Part shown: piece by piece, positions 34,082 through 43,766 of the stretch | How the letters are laid out: each line of letters opens with the position of its first letter | Numbering within the stretch: the first letter of the stretch is position 1 | Source of the DNA: a bacterium SCSIO 12741 | Lineage (GTDB): Bacteria; Bacteroidota; Bacteroidia; Flavobacteriales_G; Salibacteraceae | Length of the DNA stretch: 64,000 nt | NCBI GenBank assembly: GCA_024398055.1 | Contig: CP073749.1 | Location: forward strand, 930,001 to 994,000 | Reading direction: 5' to 3' | The notes under the pieces: model-generated | Database searches by the model: none | The model's input: the letters and a program-made list of their open reading frames with translations, nothing else | Told to the model about the DNA's origin: nothing | Program-made: the position numbers and the translations under genes

Positions 34082-34927
34082 ATGAACAGATCTATTCAAA
34101 CAATAATTGGGTTGGCTGTTCTGGTATTGATGGCTAACCATACGGCCTCGGCACAAAGCCCCTATGGTTACAAAGGGAAAAAGCTTTTTCTCAACTACGA
34201 TCTATCTGGATCATTGAGTATTTTGAGAATGACCGAAAGTGGTGAAAATGCATTTCCGGCATTGAACCTGTTTCACAATGTTTCGCTGTCGATGGTTACG
34301 AACAAAACCACGGCATTGGGATTAAACTACAAGTATTACAGCGACGTTGCTTCGGTTACGGATGGTGCTAATATTGGCCCTTTCAGTTCTGGCCCTTTAA
34401 GTAGCAGCGATTTTTTAGCTCATGAGCGGTTTACGACCAATGAGATTGGCGTGCACATCACTTGGTACACTTCCGATCTTAACGCTCCTTTGGGACGTTA
34501 CGTGAGTATGGGATTAGGCTTGGGTATGTCCAACTTCCCTGAAACATTTCGGGTGTCTACTTACCAGGAGGACTACCTAAAAGGACTAAATGAAACAAGT
34601 TCTGGAGTTCCTAACCCAGATGATGTTTTCATTTTCTACGACAACGCCCGACCTATTATTTCTCCAATTTTCCGCACCACCCTGGGTGGTCAGCAGCTGT
34701 TTTTTGATCGCTTCTTTTTGAATGCAGCAATGGAATTTGGACTGAATTTGGGAATTATTGGAGCCGCCCTTAGTTCAAACGGCGACCCCATTGAACCGAT
34801 ACTCGTTGGCAGTGGTAACATTGATCAGGAAACCTTAAATCAAAATACTCGAGCAGCTGTTCAACAACGTGTTTTCATGAAGAACCTGCTTAACTTCAAA
34901 ATTGGTGGGGGAATCCTATTGTTTTAA
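34082..34927 (+). CDS. Outer-membrane barrel protein, PYGYKGK family, member 1
   Basis: Encodes 281 residues: signal peptide (to NHTASAQ), then SPYGYKGKKLFLNYDLSGSL, repeated barrel strands, the motif NAPLGRYVSMGLGLGMSNF, and a closing VFMKNLLNFKIGGGILLF with terminal Phe, as expected for a BAM substrate. Two other genes (34931-35758 and 51680-52465) share the N-terminal PYGY-[KQ]-G, NAPLG-x-Y and C-terminal K-N-L/F-x-x-F motifs, so they form a paralogous family. Function unknown. The start is two bases after the M48 gene stop, implying the same operon. Confidence 0.82.
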   Translation: MNRSIQTIIGLAVLVLMANHTASAQSPYGYKGKKLFLNYDLSGSLSILRMTESGENAFPALNLFHNVSLSMVTNKTTALGLNYKYYSDVASVTDGANIGPFSSGPLSSSDFLAHERFTTNEIGVHITWYTSDLNAPLGRYVSMGLGLGMSNFPETFRVSTYQEDYLKGLNETSSGVPNPDDVFIFYDNARPIISPIFRTTLGGQQLFFDRFFLNAAMEFGLNLGIIGAALSSNGDPIEPILVGSGNIDQETLNQNTRAAVQQRVFMKNLLNFKIGGGILLF

Positions 34928-34930
34928 GCC

Positions 34931-35758
34931 GTGGTGATTGTGAAAAGAGCTTTTGTACTATTTCTTTTTAGTTTCCTTGTCACCACCTTTGCCTTTGCCC
35001 AATCCCCTTACGGATATAAAGGGAAACGTACTTACCTAACAGGAGATTTGACCGGTAGCCTTCGGGTTTTGGCTCACAATGAGGAGGGAAAACTCTTCAG
35101 TCCGCCGGTAAACGTTATGCCGGAGATATCGCTTCGTCATGTCTACAACAAGCGCAATGAATTAGGCCTGAGTGTTAAACTGTACAATGACGTTGCTACC
35201 ATGACCTACAATGGAACGGCTTGGTGGAGTTATAGCGATTATTCTTTTGAGGAAGATTCGCTGGACAAACAGGCATTTCGAACTACGGATATTTCAGTGG
35301 AACACTTCTGGTACCGATCAGGCACTAATGCTCCCCTGGGGAAATACTTTGGAATAGGTATTGGCGCTGCTTTTTCGTCGTTTAATGATTCCATCCACAT
35401 CCGTAGCACAGACCCTCAATTTGGTTTTAATAATGGACCCAACTTAAGTGACACGACTTTTCAGTTAACCGGTCCAGTCGTATCTCCGATGTTGCGTTTC
35501 CACTTTGGAAACCGCCAGCTGCTGAGCAATCGAATCTTTATACAATACGGAATGTCTATTGGCCTGAATCTGGCCTACATTGGAGACGCTCTGGTGTATG
35601 ATAGCTTGATCAATTTGGTAGGCCTTGAATTGTCGAAAAATACCGATGAAACGGATCCGACCCGTTACGAGAACATGGCCAAGAAGAGCATTCAGAGCCG
35701 CGTATTCTATAAGAACCTGCTCAACTTTAAGTTGGGGGTAGGAATCCTGCTTTTTTAG
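34931..35758 (+). CDS. Outer-membrane barrel protein, PYGYKGK family, member 2
   Basis: Encodes 275 residues from a GTG at 34931 (a second GTG at 34940 gives VKRAFVLFLF and is equally plausible); no ATG is available near the signal peptide. It shares with member 1 the mature start QSPYGYKGKRTYLTGDLTGS, the motif TNAPLGKYFGIGIGAAFSSF and the C-terminal KNLLNFKLGVGILLF. It is three bases after member 1, so the tandem pair probably arose by duplication. Length and motifs are close, but long internal segments have diverged. Confidence 0.82.
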   Translation: MVIVKRAFVLFLFSFLVTTFAFAQSPYGYKGKRTYLTGDLTGSLRVLAHNEEGKLFSPPVNVMPEISLRHVYNKRNELGLSVKLYNDVATMTYNGTAWWSYSDYSFEEDSLDKQAFRTTDISVEHFWYRSGTNAPLGKYFGIGIGAAFSSFNDSIHIRSTDPQFGFNNGPNLSDTTFQLTGPVVSPMLRFHFGNRQLLSNRIFIQYGMSIGLNLAYIGDALVYDSLINLVGLELSKNTDETDPTRYENMAKKSIQSRVFYKNLLNFKLGVGILLF

Positions 35759-35761
35759 GCC

Positions 35762-36349
35762 TTAGAAGCCGAGCCCAATCCCAAAATTGAAATCCATAAT
35801 CAAGGCATTGTCTTTGAATTGATCATGACCGATTTGATAGGCCGGCCCTACGTTGATATCAATAAATCCCTTTTGCCCGATGTCAAATTGCCATCCATAG
35901 AGTAAGGAAATCTGAGAGTGAACGGCATGAATCATGTTGTCGGTATCGAAGTAGTTTCTCCGTTGGGTTTGAATCCAATTGTATTCGGTTGAAATATACC
36001 CACCAGTCATTAAAGGCCGTCCTGCTTTCTTGGCCAAATGATAAAACCGTCCGCTCAATTCAAAACCAGAATGGAACGCTGGTGTATAGGTAGATGACAT
36101 CTCTGTAGCTCCAAACAGGATGCCTCCTTGAACCGAAAAACTTCTGTTTAAAGACCGCTCGTAGCTCAAGTCCACAACCAGGTTGGTCAGTCCATTTGTG
36201 CTTGTTCCAAAGGCAAAGCCCAAATCATTGATGTTGAACTTAACGTTTTGCTTGTTTGAAGTAGGTAAATCGCCTGGCTCAGAAACTTCCTGACCGAAGC
36301 CGTAACCGACCATGAGAAAAATGAAAAGGGTAATGGCTGCTTGTTTCAT
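35762..36349 (-). CDS. Outer-membrane beta-barrel protein of unknown function
   Basis: Encodes 195 residues: signal peptide (MKQAAITLFIFLMVGYGFGQ), a short polar segment, then a porin-like barrel with amphipathic strands ending LIMDFNFGIGLGF, a terminal Phe as in BAM substrates. It lacks the PYGYKGK motif of the genes at 34082-35758. The 3' end faces the preceding gene with three bases between, and its start is 58 bases from the next minus-strand gene, so it may be transcribed as the last gene of that operon. No specific role can be proposed. Confidence 0.78.
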   Translation of the reverse strand: MKQAAITLFIFLMVGYGFGQEVSEPGDLPTSNKQNVKFNINDLGFAFGTSTNGLTNLVVDLSYERSLNRSFSVQGGILFGATEMSSTYTPAFHSGFELSGRFYHLAKKAGRPLMTGGYISTEYNWIQTQRRNYFDTDNMIHAVHSQISLLYGWQFDIGQKGFIDINVGPAYQIGHDQFKDNALIMDFNFGIGLGF

Positions 36350-36407
36350 AAGTTGGATTTTGAGGTTAACAACCTCAAATATAAGGATATAATCAGTCTA
36401 TTTCAAA

Positions 36408-38288
36408 CTATCGACCTTGCGTCTTGTTCTGGCAAAGCATCACATGAAGCTTTTTCCCTTGTTCATCACCGAGCTCTGCTGCTCGAGCAAAGGCTTGACA
36501 AGCTCCGTCTCGATCGTTCTTTCGGCGCAATAGAATATCAGCAATACCGAGGTAGGCCTTGGCGAATTCAGGGTCTAATGAAACACTGGTATATAGATCA
36601 TTCAGGGCCTGATCATAATTCTCTCTTATGTTGTAGCAATAACCCCGCATTTGGTAAGAACGTGCACTCTCCAAGGGGTTCAATTCTATCTGTCGAGTAA
36701 AGGACCCAATGGCGGAATACGACTGACCAATGGCTACCTGAGAACACCCCAGGTAATAATAGGTAACCGAATAGTCCGGATCTAATTCAATGGCCTTTTC
36801 AGCAAATTCGATAGCCTTTTCATAACCCTGTAATTCGTAAGCCAGGGACGCCATCATACTCCAACCTTTTGCATGATCAGGATGTTGCTCTACCCAGGCT
36901 TTCAAAACCTCACCGGCTTCCTTGTGATTTTTGGTATAAATCAGGTTTTGAGCCCATGACATTGCAACAATCTCCTGGTTAGGGTTCAGTTCGTAAGCTT
37001 GTCTCAAATCGGCAGTTGCGGGTTCAAAGTTCCAATTCTCCAGGTGATGTTGCCCCCGAGATAAATACCCCTTCCAATAATCCGGGTATACTTCTATCAC
37101 CCGGGTCCATAATGTTTCGCTATTCTGCCAGATTTGATTCTGTTTCCAGGTTAACAGCGAAAGGCAAATAGTCATCATCCAAGCCAGCTTGACCAGGTCG
37201 GTACGTTGAAAACGGGGATAATTATTTTTAAACCAGGTAATACCTCTTGCCCATAGAAAGAACATTCCAACAGAAGCCAGGTAGGTATAATGATCCGCCA
37301 CAAAGGAGTTGTTGGTGGCATAGAGCTGAAGAACAAATAGAAGGTTGACCGTAAAAAATCCAAGTCCAAACAAAAGTGCCGGAAAACGTTTCCAACGCCA
37401 CATAGCCAATCCACCCATCAAAAGAGCAGCAAATGGGTAGAGCCAATAGCGCCAGGAAGATACCTCCGGATAAGGATGAATAGGCGACAAATCGAAGGGC
37501 CAAATGTGTTGCCAGGTGTAAATGATGAATCCCATTCCGGCCAGTTTCATTTTCTCCGGCCAGGAATACACGGCATCAACCGCCACCTGATCCTGGGTGC
37601 TCGTTGCCCAAACGGCAATCAATCCAAAAGTCAAAGACAGGGCGAAAAAGGGAACCTTATCCCCCACCCATTTCCAAGACCATTTACGATTCAGGAATAC
37701 ATCAATTAAGATCAAAACCAACGAGAGGGAAACCGCCATTCCCTTACTCAAGCAAGACAGGCCGAAAAACAAAATTCCCAGCCACCAATACTTGCTCTTT
37801 CCAGTGAGTACATAATCCGTGTACCGCATCAAGGCCAAAAGGTAGAACAAGGTATAAAGGAGATCTTTGCGCTCCGCAGCCCATACTACCGACTCTGCCC
37901 GTAGGGGGTGAACAGCAAACAGTGCAGCGGTAAAAAAAGCAACGGCAACCTGGCCTCGTGTCAATTTCTTAATCCAGAAAAATACCAGCGCGACATTGGC
38001 AACATGGAGCATCAAATTGGTAAAGTGAACTACTGTACTACTCAGACCAAAAATGCTTCTTTCTAAGGCGAAGGACAGATAAGTCAGTGGCATGTAATTC
38101 AACCAATACGGTTGAGTGAACATGTCTATCAAAGTAGAGAAGGAAAGTACCGTGTAAGGATTTTGGACAATCAGTTTCCGATCATCCCAATTGGTAAAAT
38201 CAAAGAAAAGCCCTGGCGAATAAAGAAGAAAGGTAAGCACAAGCAAACCCAGCAAATTGCGGTTCTTCTTCAGCCACTCCTTATTCAT
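36408..38288 (-). CDS. TMTC-like GT-C membrane protein with TPR repeats, copy 1
   Basis: Encodes 626 residues. About the first 390 residues are multi-pass membrane (roughly ten segments) with FTNWDDRKLIVQNP in the first loop and FAVHPLRAESVVWAAERKDL, motifs of the TMTC/GT-C family of dolichyl- or undecaprenyl-phosphate-sugar-using glycosyltransferases (the human TMTC1-4 proteins are O-mannosyltransferases). The last 230 residues are TPR repeats, a usual arrangement in this family, probably for substrate recognition. The donor sugar and acceptor are unknown. It overlaps the next gene by four bases and is the last gene of a minus-strand operon. Confidence 0.82.
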   Translation of the reverse strand: MNKEWLKKNRNLLGLLVLTFLLYSPGLFFDFTNWDDRKLIVQNPYTVLSFSTLIDMFTQPYWLNYMPLTYLSFALERSIFGLSSTVVHFTNLMLHVANVALVFFWIKKLTRGQVAVAFFTAALFAVHPLRAESVVWAAERKDLLYTLFYLLALMRYTDYVLTGKSKYWWLGILFFGLSCLSKGMAVSLSLVLILIDVFLNRKWSWKWVGDKVPFFALSLTFGLIAVWATSTQDQVAVDAVYSWPEKMKLAGMGFIIYTWQHIWPFDLSPIHPYPEVSSWRYWLYPFAALLMGGLAMWRWKRFPALLFGLGFFTVNLLFVLQLYATNNSFVADHYTYLASVGMFFLWARGITWFKNNYPRFQRTDLVKLAWMMTICLSLLTWKQNQIWQNSETLWTRVIEVYPDYWKGYLSRGQHHLENWNFEPATADLRQAYELNPNQEIVAMSWAQNLIYTKNHKEAGEVLKAWVEQHPDHAKGWSMMASLAYELQGYEKAIEFAEKAIELDPDYSVTYYYLGCSQVAIGQSYSAIGSFTRQIELNPLESARSYQMRGYCYNIRENYDQALNDLYTSVSLDPEFAKAYLGIADILLRRKNDRDGACQAFARAAELGDEQGKKLHVMLCQNKTQGR

Positions 38289-40729
38289 CGATTCACAACC
38301 TCCCCATTTTTATACAACACCTGCTTAACGCGTTTCCCATTAGCATTGTACTGATTGAGGACACCACTACCTGACTTGAAGGAACCTACCTCCAATGTAT
38401 CCCCAGTAAAGGAAAGAACCACAGGAACCTCCCAGAGCTTTCCTCCGCGGTAAATTCTTCGGGTCCACAGTCTACCTGGCATATCGTAGAAGAAGTCGTA
38501 AACGCCTTCCTTCACTCCATTTTGATAACTGTATTTGGCTTTTACAGCACCACCCGGGTAGTATTCAATCCAATCACCATAAGGTGTTTTGTCCTGGTGA
38601 TAACCTTCAATTCCAACTCGTCCAGTTTCAAAAAACCAACGAACCTTTCCAGCATACACCCCGTTTTCAATCACCCCTTCTTCTTCTAACCAACCTGCAC
38701 GGTTATAGCGTTTCAAAAGAGTGAGGCTATCGCCGTCACGAAATTCTCTTACCGTTTCCAGCATAATCTTACCATTGTCGTAATAGACCTTTTCCGCCGG
38801 TTCTTGTTTTTTGATTTTGACCGTTTTCTCGACACAGTACTTCTGATGCATTTCAGATGAACGCTCATTGCCCAGCTTTTTGCCTTTCATCAAGCAGGCA
38901 CAAGCACTATCCATATCATTCACCTGATTCATGTAGTAAAGGGCCATCGCTGTGTAAGTGGGTGTAAAGCTTGGATCCACATCCAAGGCCCGCTTATAGT
39001 CTTGCATGGCTTCCTTGAAGCGACCCAATTCCTGGTAAGTATTACCCCGAGCGTGGATACATTCCGTATAGACTGGCTTGATGATTAAAGCTCGATTAAA
39101 ATCGGCTAAAGCGCTGTCTTGCTTTCCTTTCTTAATCCAAACATTTCCCCGGTAGTAATAATTGATTTCATCGTCTGGCTTTTTCTCCACGGCCAGGTTC
39201 AAAAACTTAAGGGCTTCGTCGTAGTTTTTTTGGTGGTACATCAGAGCGCCAAACTTGTGTAGGTTGGTCGCATTGCTTGGGTTAATCTCCAATGCACGTT
39301 GAGCACTGCGGTTGGCACTTTCAAAATCTTTGAGGGAGCTGTGCAATAGCGCCTCCTCCATGTAGTATTGACTAAAACTTGGACGCTTGGCCTGAGCCAA
39401 CCGAATTTGGAACAAGGCATCGTCGTAGCGTTCTTGTTCTGCGTAAGTAGCAGCCAGGTTAGCGTGACTCTTATCGGATACCGGCCAGGTAGCTACTGCG
39501 TTTTCCCAAAGGGTTTCTCCATTCTGCCAAACTCGGGTTCTAATATTGGTACCAATAGCAAGAATGATCCATCCAACGGCCAACGTTCCGAAGATGAGTC
39601 GGTTTTTCAGCTTGTCGTCCAAAGCAGGCAAAGGCTTATTGATTAAGTAGTAGATTCCTTCTGCCAGTATAAAGCACAATCCGATATAGGGAATATAGGT
39701 GTATCGATCAGCGATAAAACCGGTGTTGGTGGCCAACAGCTGAAGGACCATAACGATGGTAACGCTGAAAAACGCGAATCCAAATACTATTACCCGAGTC
39801 ACTCGGTGAGTCAAGGCAACCAAGCCTAAAAGCAAGGTTACAGCCACCGGATAAAGCCAAAAGGAATAAGGAAACTCACCCGTCCCATAAACTGGATAGG
39901 GATAGAGATTGGACAGGTTAAAGGGGAAAATAAATTTCTTCAAATAAAGCAGGTAGCCCAAACTCGCCAGGGAAACACGCTCGGGCAAGTTGTACATGGC
40001 ATTCACCTGATCCTGTCCATCGGTAGCCGTGGCAAAAACGGCAATCAAACCAAAGACCATGGATAATGCAAAGAAGGGCACCTTCTCCACAATGGCCTTA
40101 GTCGTGATTTTACGCTTGTAGTAGTAATCTAAAGCGATGATGGCCAAACTCAAGGAAACGGCCATCCCCTTGGCAAAACAGGAAATGATAAAGAATCCAA
40201 GGGCAAAGAGAAGGTACTTGTTTTTCAAGCCTTGCTTCAGGTAGTTCACATAATGAATTAAAGCCAGCAAGTAAAACAAAGTATACAGCACATCCTTACG
40301 CTCTACAGCCCAACTCACCGATTCCACCCGCATGGGATTAAAGGCCCAGAAGGCTGTGGCAATTAGAGCTACCAAAGGTTTATCAGACAACTTGCGAATG
40401 AAGACATAGACCAGAATGGTATTGATCAAATGCAGCAATAGGTTATCCAGGTGAACGACAAAAGAGTTGAGTCCAAAGAAATGATGTTCCAAAGCCAGCG
40501 TGAGCAGGGTAAGCGGCTGGTAATTGAGCCAATAGGTTTGAGTAAACATGGTCACCAGGGCATCACCATCAAAATGGCGAATCAGGGGATTCCAGATAAT
40601 TAGCTTGGGGTCATCCCAGTTGGTAAAATCGCAAAACAAGGACGGGTAAAAACCGGCAAAGGTCACCAACAATATAACCAGTAGCCATAGGCGCTCGGAG
40701 CGCTGAGAAAGGGTAAATGAACGACTCAT
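38285..40729 (-). CDS. TMTC-like GT-C/TPR membrane protein with MORN-type C-terminal repeats, copy 2
   Basis: Encodes 814 residues. Residues 1-400 match the copy 1 membrane domain (FTNWDDPKLIIWNP, FWAFNPMRVESVSWAVERKD), followed by TPR repeats to about 640. The C-terminal 170 residues add MORN-type repeats of the pattern GxWxxYYxxGxxKxxxxYxxG (for example GDWIEYYPGGAVKAKYSYQN), which the paralogue downstream lacks. The same repeat type fills the separate gene at 43767-44987 of the same operon. It overlaps copy 1 by four bases, and tandem duplication with later gain or loss of the MORN part explains the pair. Confidence 0.8.
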   Translation of the reverse strand: MSRSFTLSQRSERLWLLVILLVTFAGFYPSLFCDFTNWDDPKLIIWNPLIRHFDGDALVTMFTQTYWLNYQPLTLLTLALEHHFFGLNSFVVHLDNLLLHLINTILVYVFIRKLSDKPLVALIATAFWAFNPMRVESVSWAVERKDVLYTLFYLLALIHYVNYLKQGLKNKYLLFALGFFIISCFAKGMAVSLSLAIIALDYYYKRKITTKAIVEKVPFFALSMVFGLIAVFATATDGQDQVNAMYNLPERVSLASLGYLLYLKKFIFPFNLSNLYPYPVYGTGEFPYSFWLYPVAVTLLLGLVALTHRVTRVIVFGFAFFSVTIVMVLQLLATNTGFIADRYTYIPYIGLCFILAEGIYYLINKPLPALDDKLKNRLIFGTLAVGWIILAIGTNIRTRVWQNGETLWENAVATWPVSDKSHANLAATYAEQERYDDALFQIRLAQAKRPSFSQYYMEEALLHSSLKDFESANRSAQRALEINPSNATNLHKFGALMYHQKNYDEALKFLNLAVEKKPDDEINYYYRGNVWIKKGKQDSALADFNRALIIKPVYTECIHARGNTYQELGRFKEAMQDYKRALDVDPSFTPTYTAMALYYMNQVNDMDSACACLMKGKKLGNERSSEMHQKYCVEKTVKIKKQEPAEKVYYDNGKIMLETVREFRDGDSLTLLKRYNRAGWLEEEGVIENGVYAGKVRWFFETGRVGIEGYHQDKTPYGDWIEYYPGGAVKAKYSYQNGVKEGVYDFFYDMPGRLWTRRIYRGGKLWEVPVVLSFTGDTLEVGSFKSGSGVLNQYNANGKRVKQVLYKNGEVVNR

Positions 40730-40735
40730 GACAAC

Positions 40736-42169
40736 TTACCAGAATTTAATTTTATGCATGGCATACCAACTCATTTTCAACAAAATAAAACCATGGCGGA
40801 ATCGAGAAATATTGGTATCCCCATAGATTCTTTCCTGATAGCGAATAGGCAAATCTATAATCTTCAAATTGAGTTTGTAGGCTCCAAAAATGAGGTCGAA
40901 GTCACCAAAGGGATCAAACTCCCCAAAGAACTTTCGGTTTTTGGCCAACTTGAGGTAATCGGTGCGAAACATCACTTTGGTACCGCACAAGGTATCGCGG
41001 ATAGGACGCTCCAAAATCCAGCTAAAGGCCATGCTAAAAAACTTATTCCCCATGATGTTGAGGGTTCGCATGGAGTTTTGCTCCAGGGGATAAACCATTC
41101 TTGACCCATTGATAAATTCTCCTTTACCTGAGGCCAATGCATGATAGAACTTGGGTAACTCTTCGGGCGGGACGGTTAGGTCTGCATCCAAAATCATGAG
41201 AATATCGCCCGTAGCCATTTGGTAGCCCTTGCGAACGGCATCTCCTTTTCCTTTGCCATCCTGACGAGCGATTTTTATGTCGTGGGAATCCTTGTATTTT
41301 TCGCTTATTTCCTGAATAACTTCCCAGGTATTATCGGTAGAATTTCCTTCTACAAAAATGATTTCCTGGTGTTTCCCAAACTTGGGTAGGCGTAAGATCG
41401 CATTTTCAATATTCCCTGCTTCATTTCTGGCGGGAATAACAATGGTAGAAGAATACTTCTCCTCCACATCAGACCTTGTATAAGGCTGTGGGCGAGCTAC
41501 CAGAAAACTGTTTAAACACAACCTATTAATCAAAGGCAAACGTGCCAGGTAGCGGTTGCAGATAAACGAGATCAAAGGAATATTAAAAGGAATCAACATT
41601 CCCTTGGCTTGCTTAAAAGCCTCGAAGTCGGCCAGGTAAAGTAGGTTGGCAATATCTTGGTTGGACAACCAGTTTTGAACAGGCATTTTCTTTTTGAATC
41701 CCAAAGTCTCCCCCAAAGAAGAAAGAGGCTGCCAGAAGTAGTTAAAGTAACTAATCAGGACCCGAGTTTGTGGATGAGACACCCGGTGCAGGGTTTCAAA
41801 AACATCCTGCACATTAGCAAACACACCTACCACATTGGTGAGCACGATCACGTCAAACTTCTCATCCAAATCAAGCTCATCGGCTGCCATGCAATGAAAT
41901 TCCAGATCGGGGTTTTCTTTTTTAGCCGCGTCAATCATGGCGGGAGAATAATCGATTCCCACACGCTTTGATCCTTTGAGTTGACTCAAAGTAGCTCCGG
42001 TTCCACAGCCAATTTCCAGCACCTTGTCATCCTCATGAATAAAGTAGTTACACCAATTGGTGATGGACTTCCAATAGTACTTCCTTCCCGATCGATACCG
42101 GGAATAGCGAGGAGCGAAGTCTTCGAAAAAAGAATAAAAACGGTTGCGGGCTTCCAGCTTAGGATTCAT
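40736..42169 (-). CDS. Fused SAM-methyltransferase and GT2 glycosyltransferase
   Basis: Encodes 477 residues. Residues 40-200 form a class I SAM-dependent methyltransferase (VLEIGCGTGATLSQLKG, FDVIVLTNVVGVFA). Residues 235-477 form a GT2 domain (STIVIPARNEAGNIENAI, DGKGKGDAVRKGYQMATGDI, LDADLTVPPEELPKFYHAL with the DxD metal motif, CGTKVMFR), close to polyprenyl-phosphate hexosyltransferases. No C-terminal membrane segments are obvious. A polyprenyl-phosphate-sugar product would feed the TMTC-like enzymes encoded just downstream, which is an inference from gene order. It overlaps the upstream methyltransferase gene by 11 bases. Confidence 0.85.
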   Translation of the reverse strand: MNPKLEARNRFYSFFEDFAPRYSRYRSGRKYYWKSITNWCNYFIHEDDKVLEIGCGTGATLSQLKGSKRVGIDYSPAMIDAAKKENPDLEFHCMAADELDLDEKFDVIVLTNVVGVFANVQDVFETLHRVSHPQTRVLISYFNYFWQPLSSLGETLGFKKKMPVQNWLSNQDIANLLYLADFEAFKQAKGMLIPFNIPLISFICNRYLARLPLINRLCLNSFLVARPQPYTRSDVEEKYSSTIVIPARNEAGNIENAILRLPKFGKHQEIIFVEGNSTDNTWEVIQEISEKYKDSHDIKIARQDGKGKGDAVRKGYQMATGDILMILDADLTVPPEELPKFYHALASGKGEFINGSRMVYPLEQNSMRTLNIMGNKFFSMAFSWILERPIRDTLCGTKVMFRTDYLKLAKNRKFFGEFDPFGDFDLIFGAYKLNLKIIDLPIRYQERIYGDTNISRFRHGFILLKMSWYAMHKIKFW

Positions 42170-42926
42170 GTGAGCGTACTATAGTAATCGTTTGAAACAT
42201 GGCAGTTAACGCATTTAATGGCGAAAAGATTCGTTCGGTTAATCTAACCATGGAAAATAAGGATGCTGGTAGGGATAAAGGAGTGGATAATCCACCGGAC
42301 AAAAGGTAGGCTGCCGGCGTGTGTAATTGAACCTGTGGCGCATTCCACTGAGGGTGGTTTTTAAGAAAGCTTTTACGGTCTCGTTGAAACACGATCCAAG
42401 GCAAAGCACCATTCGCATCGGAAAGGGGGCCAGCTGAAGGAAAGGTCCATTCCGCGCGATTTGGATCGAAAGGTTCGTGGTGAATGTTTTGGTAAAAAAA
42501 ACGCCCCCAAAGGGTATTGGCAGGTTCTACCATGTAAACAATTCCTCCGGGTTTAATTACCCGAGCTGCCTCTCGCAAAAACTGCTCTACATCAGGCAGG
42601 TGGTGAAATACGTTGAGCATAAACAGAGCGCTCACACTCCCCTCCTCCAAAGGCATATCTAAGGCCGAGAATGTATAATCGCAACCCAGGGGCAAAATAT
42701 CGGAAGTGGTGATTCGAGGATCTCTATCTTTTAGAAAACCGCCGCCGCTTCCAATCTCCAACCACATGCCTTCGGGGCCTTTTTCTGCAGCTTGTATGAA
42801 TCCATCGTACCACTCGGTGTACAACTTCTTGAGGAAGGGTTTCCCTAAGATGATTTCCCGGTGAACCAGGGAGGTTTCCGGATCATCTAAAGCCAGTGAT
42901 TTTTTCTTTTCAAAAAGCTCTTTCAT
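42159..42926 (-). CDS. Class I SAM-dependent methyltransferase
   Basis: Encodes 255 residues. The core motifs are MWLEIGSGGGFLKDRDPRI (motif I), PLEEGSVSALFMLNVFHHLP and AARVIKPGGIVYMVEPANT (post-I and motif III). It has the form of a sugar or small-molecule methyltransferase; the substrate is unknown. It overlaps the FkbM-type gene by four bases and the fused methyltransferase-glycosyltransferase gene by 11 bases, so all three are translationally linked. Confidence 0.86.
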   Translation of the reverse strand: MKELFEKKKSLALDDPETSLVHREIILGKPFLKKLYTEWYDGFIQAAEKGPEGMWLEIGSGGGFLKDRDPRITTSDILPLGCDYTFSALDMPLEEGSVSALFMLNVFHHLPDVEQFLREAARVIKPGGIVYMVEPANTLWGRFFYQNIHHEPFDPNRAEWTFPSAGPLSDANGALPWIVFQRDRKSFLKNHPQWNAPQVQLHTPAAYLLSGGLSTPLSLPASLFSMVRLTERIFSPLNALTAMFQTITIVRSHES

Positions 42927-43765
42927 GACTTCGGTAATGCCAAAATATCTGCGGTTCCCTGAGGTGGAATTATTTGCTCAATGGAGTTCGAGGAGATCGA
43001 TTTACCCGACTTCGCTTCAAAAAGGTCGTAGTTCAAGCCCTTAAAAAAGGTCTCAAATTGTTCGAACCGCTGCCCTCTTTCTTTTAAGAGATACAGACCA
43101 CATTCAAATACCACTGCAGGACGGTATTTTTGCAGGCCCTGCTCAAATCCTTTAAGCACTTCCCACTCATATCCGTCGGTATCAATCTTGATCAGGTCCA
43201 CCCGATCGATGGATTGTGCCTGAGCAAAATCGTCCAGGGAAATGGCTCCGACTCCCTCTGCCGACTTGGCGGTTCCCAGATGAACGGGATGCAAGTCGCC
43301 CTCTTCCTTCTCCAAAGACCAGCTTGAAAATGCCTTGAGTTCGGGATTCTCCTCAGATTGATCAGAAATAAAGGTCTGAGTCACTTCAATGCGTCCGGCC
43401 AAATCGGGATTGAGTTTCAAGTTCGTCTTTAGCTTTTGGAGCGCGTAGTCAGTGGGTTCAAAGGCCCATACTTTTCCTTGAGGAATCTGGCGGGCAAACT
43501 GGAGGGAAATGGCTCCTACATTGGCTCCCACATCCATCACCACGGCATTTTCGGGTAACTGAAACTGCTTGCTGGCAAAAATGTATTCCTGAAAATTGCC
43601 TCTCAACCAAATGGAGAAATCAATCCCTTCGCTGAGGTCCAGGGCATAACGAATACCATTTCGGGTTACTTCTTTGTTCTTACCGGTAATGGGTTTGAGC
43701 AAGCGATACATCGAACGAGCTACAGCAATTTTGAATGCCGTGCTCTGAAAATAGGAAGCCACCAT
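42923..43765 (-). CDS. FkbM-family methyltransferase
   Basis: Encodes 280 residues. FkbM-type motifs are NAVVMDVGANVGAISLQFAR (SAM-binding, about residues 66-85), KVWAFEPTDYALQKLKTNLK and IDRVDLIKIDTDGYEWEVLKG. Family members O-methylate sugars or polyketides, often in exopolysaccharide or lipid-glycan clusters. It starts one base after the MORN-repeat gene stops and overlaps the following methyltransferase by four bases. Confidence 0.88.
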   Translation of the reverse strand: MVASYFQSTAFKIAVARSMYRLLKPITGKNKEVTRNGIRYALDLSEGIDFSIWLRGNFQEYIFASKQFQLPENAVVMDVGANVGAISLQFARQIPQGKVWAFEPTDYALQKLKTNLKLNPDLAGRIEVTQTFISDQSEENPELKAFSSWSLEKEEGDLHPVHLGTAKSAEGVGAISLDDFAQAQSIDRVDLIKIDTDGYEWEVLKGFEQGLQKYRPAVVFECGLYLLKERGQRFEQFETFFKGLNYDLFEAKSGKSISSNSIEQIIPPQGTADILALPKS

Positions 43766-43766
43766 A

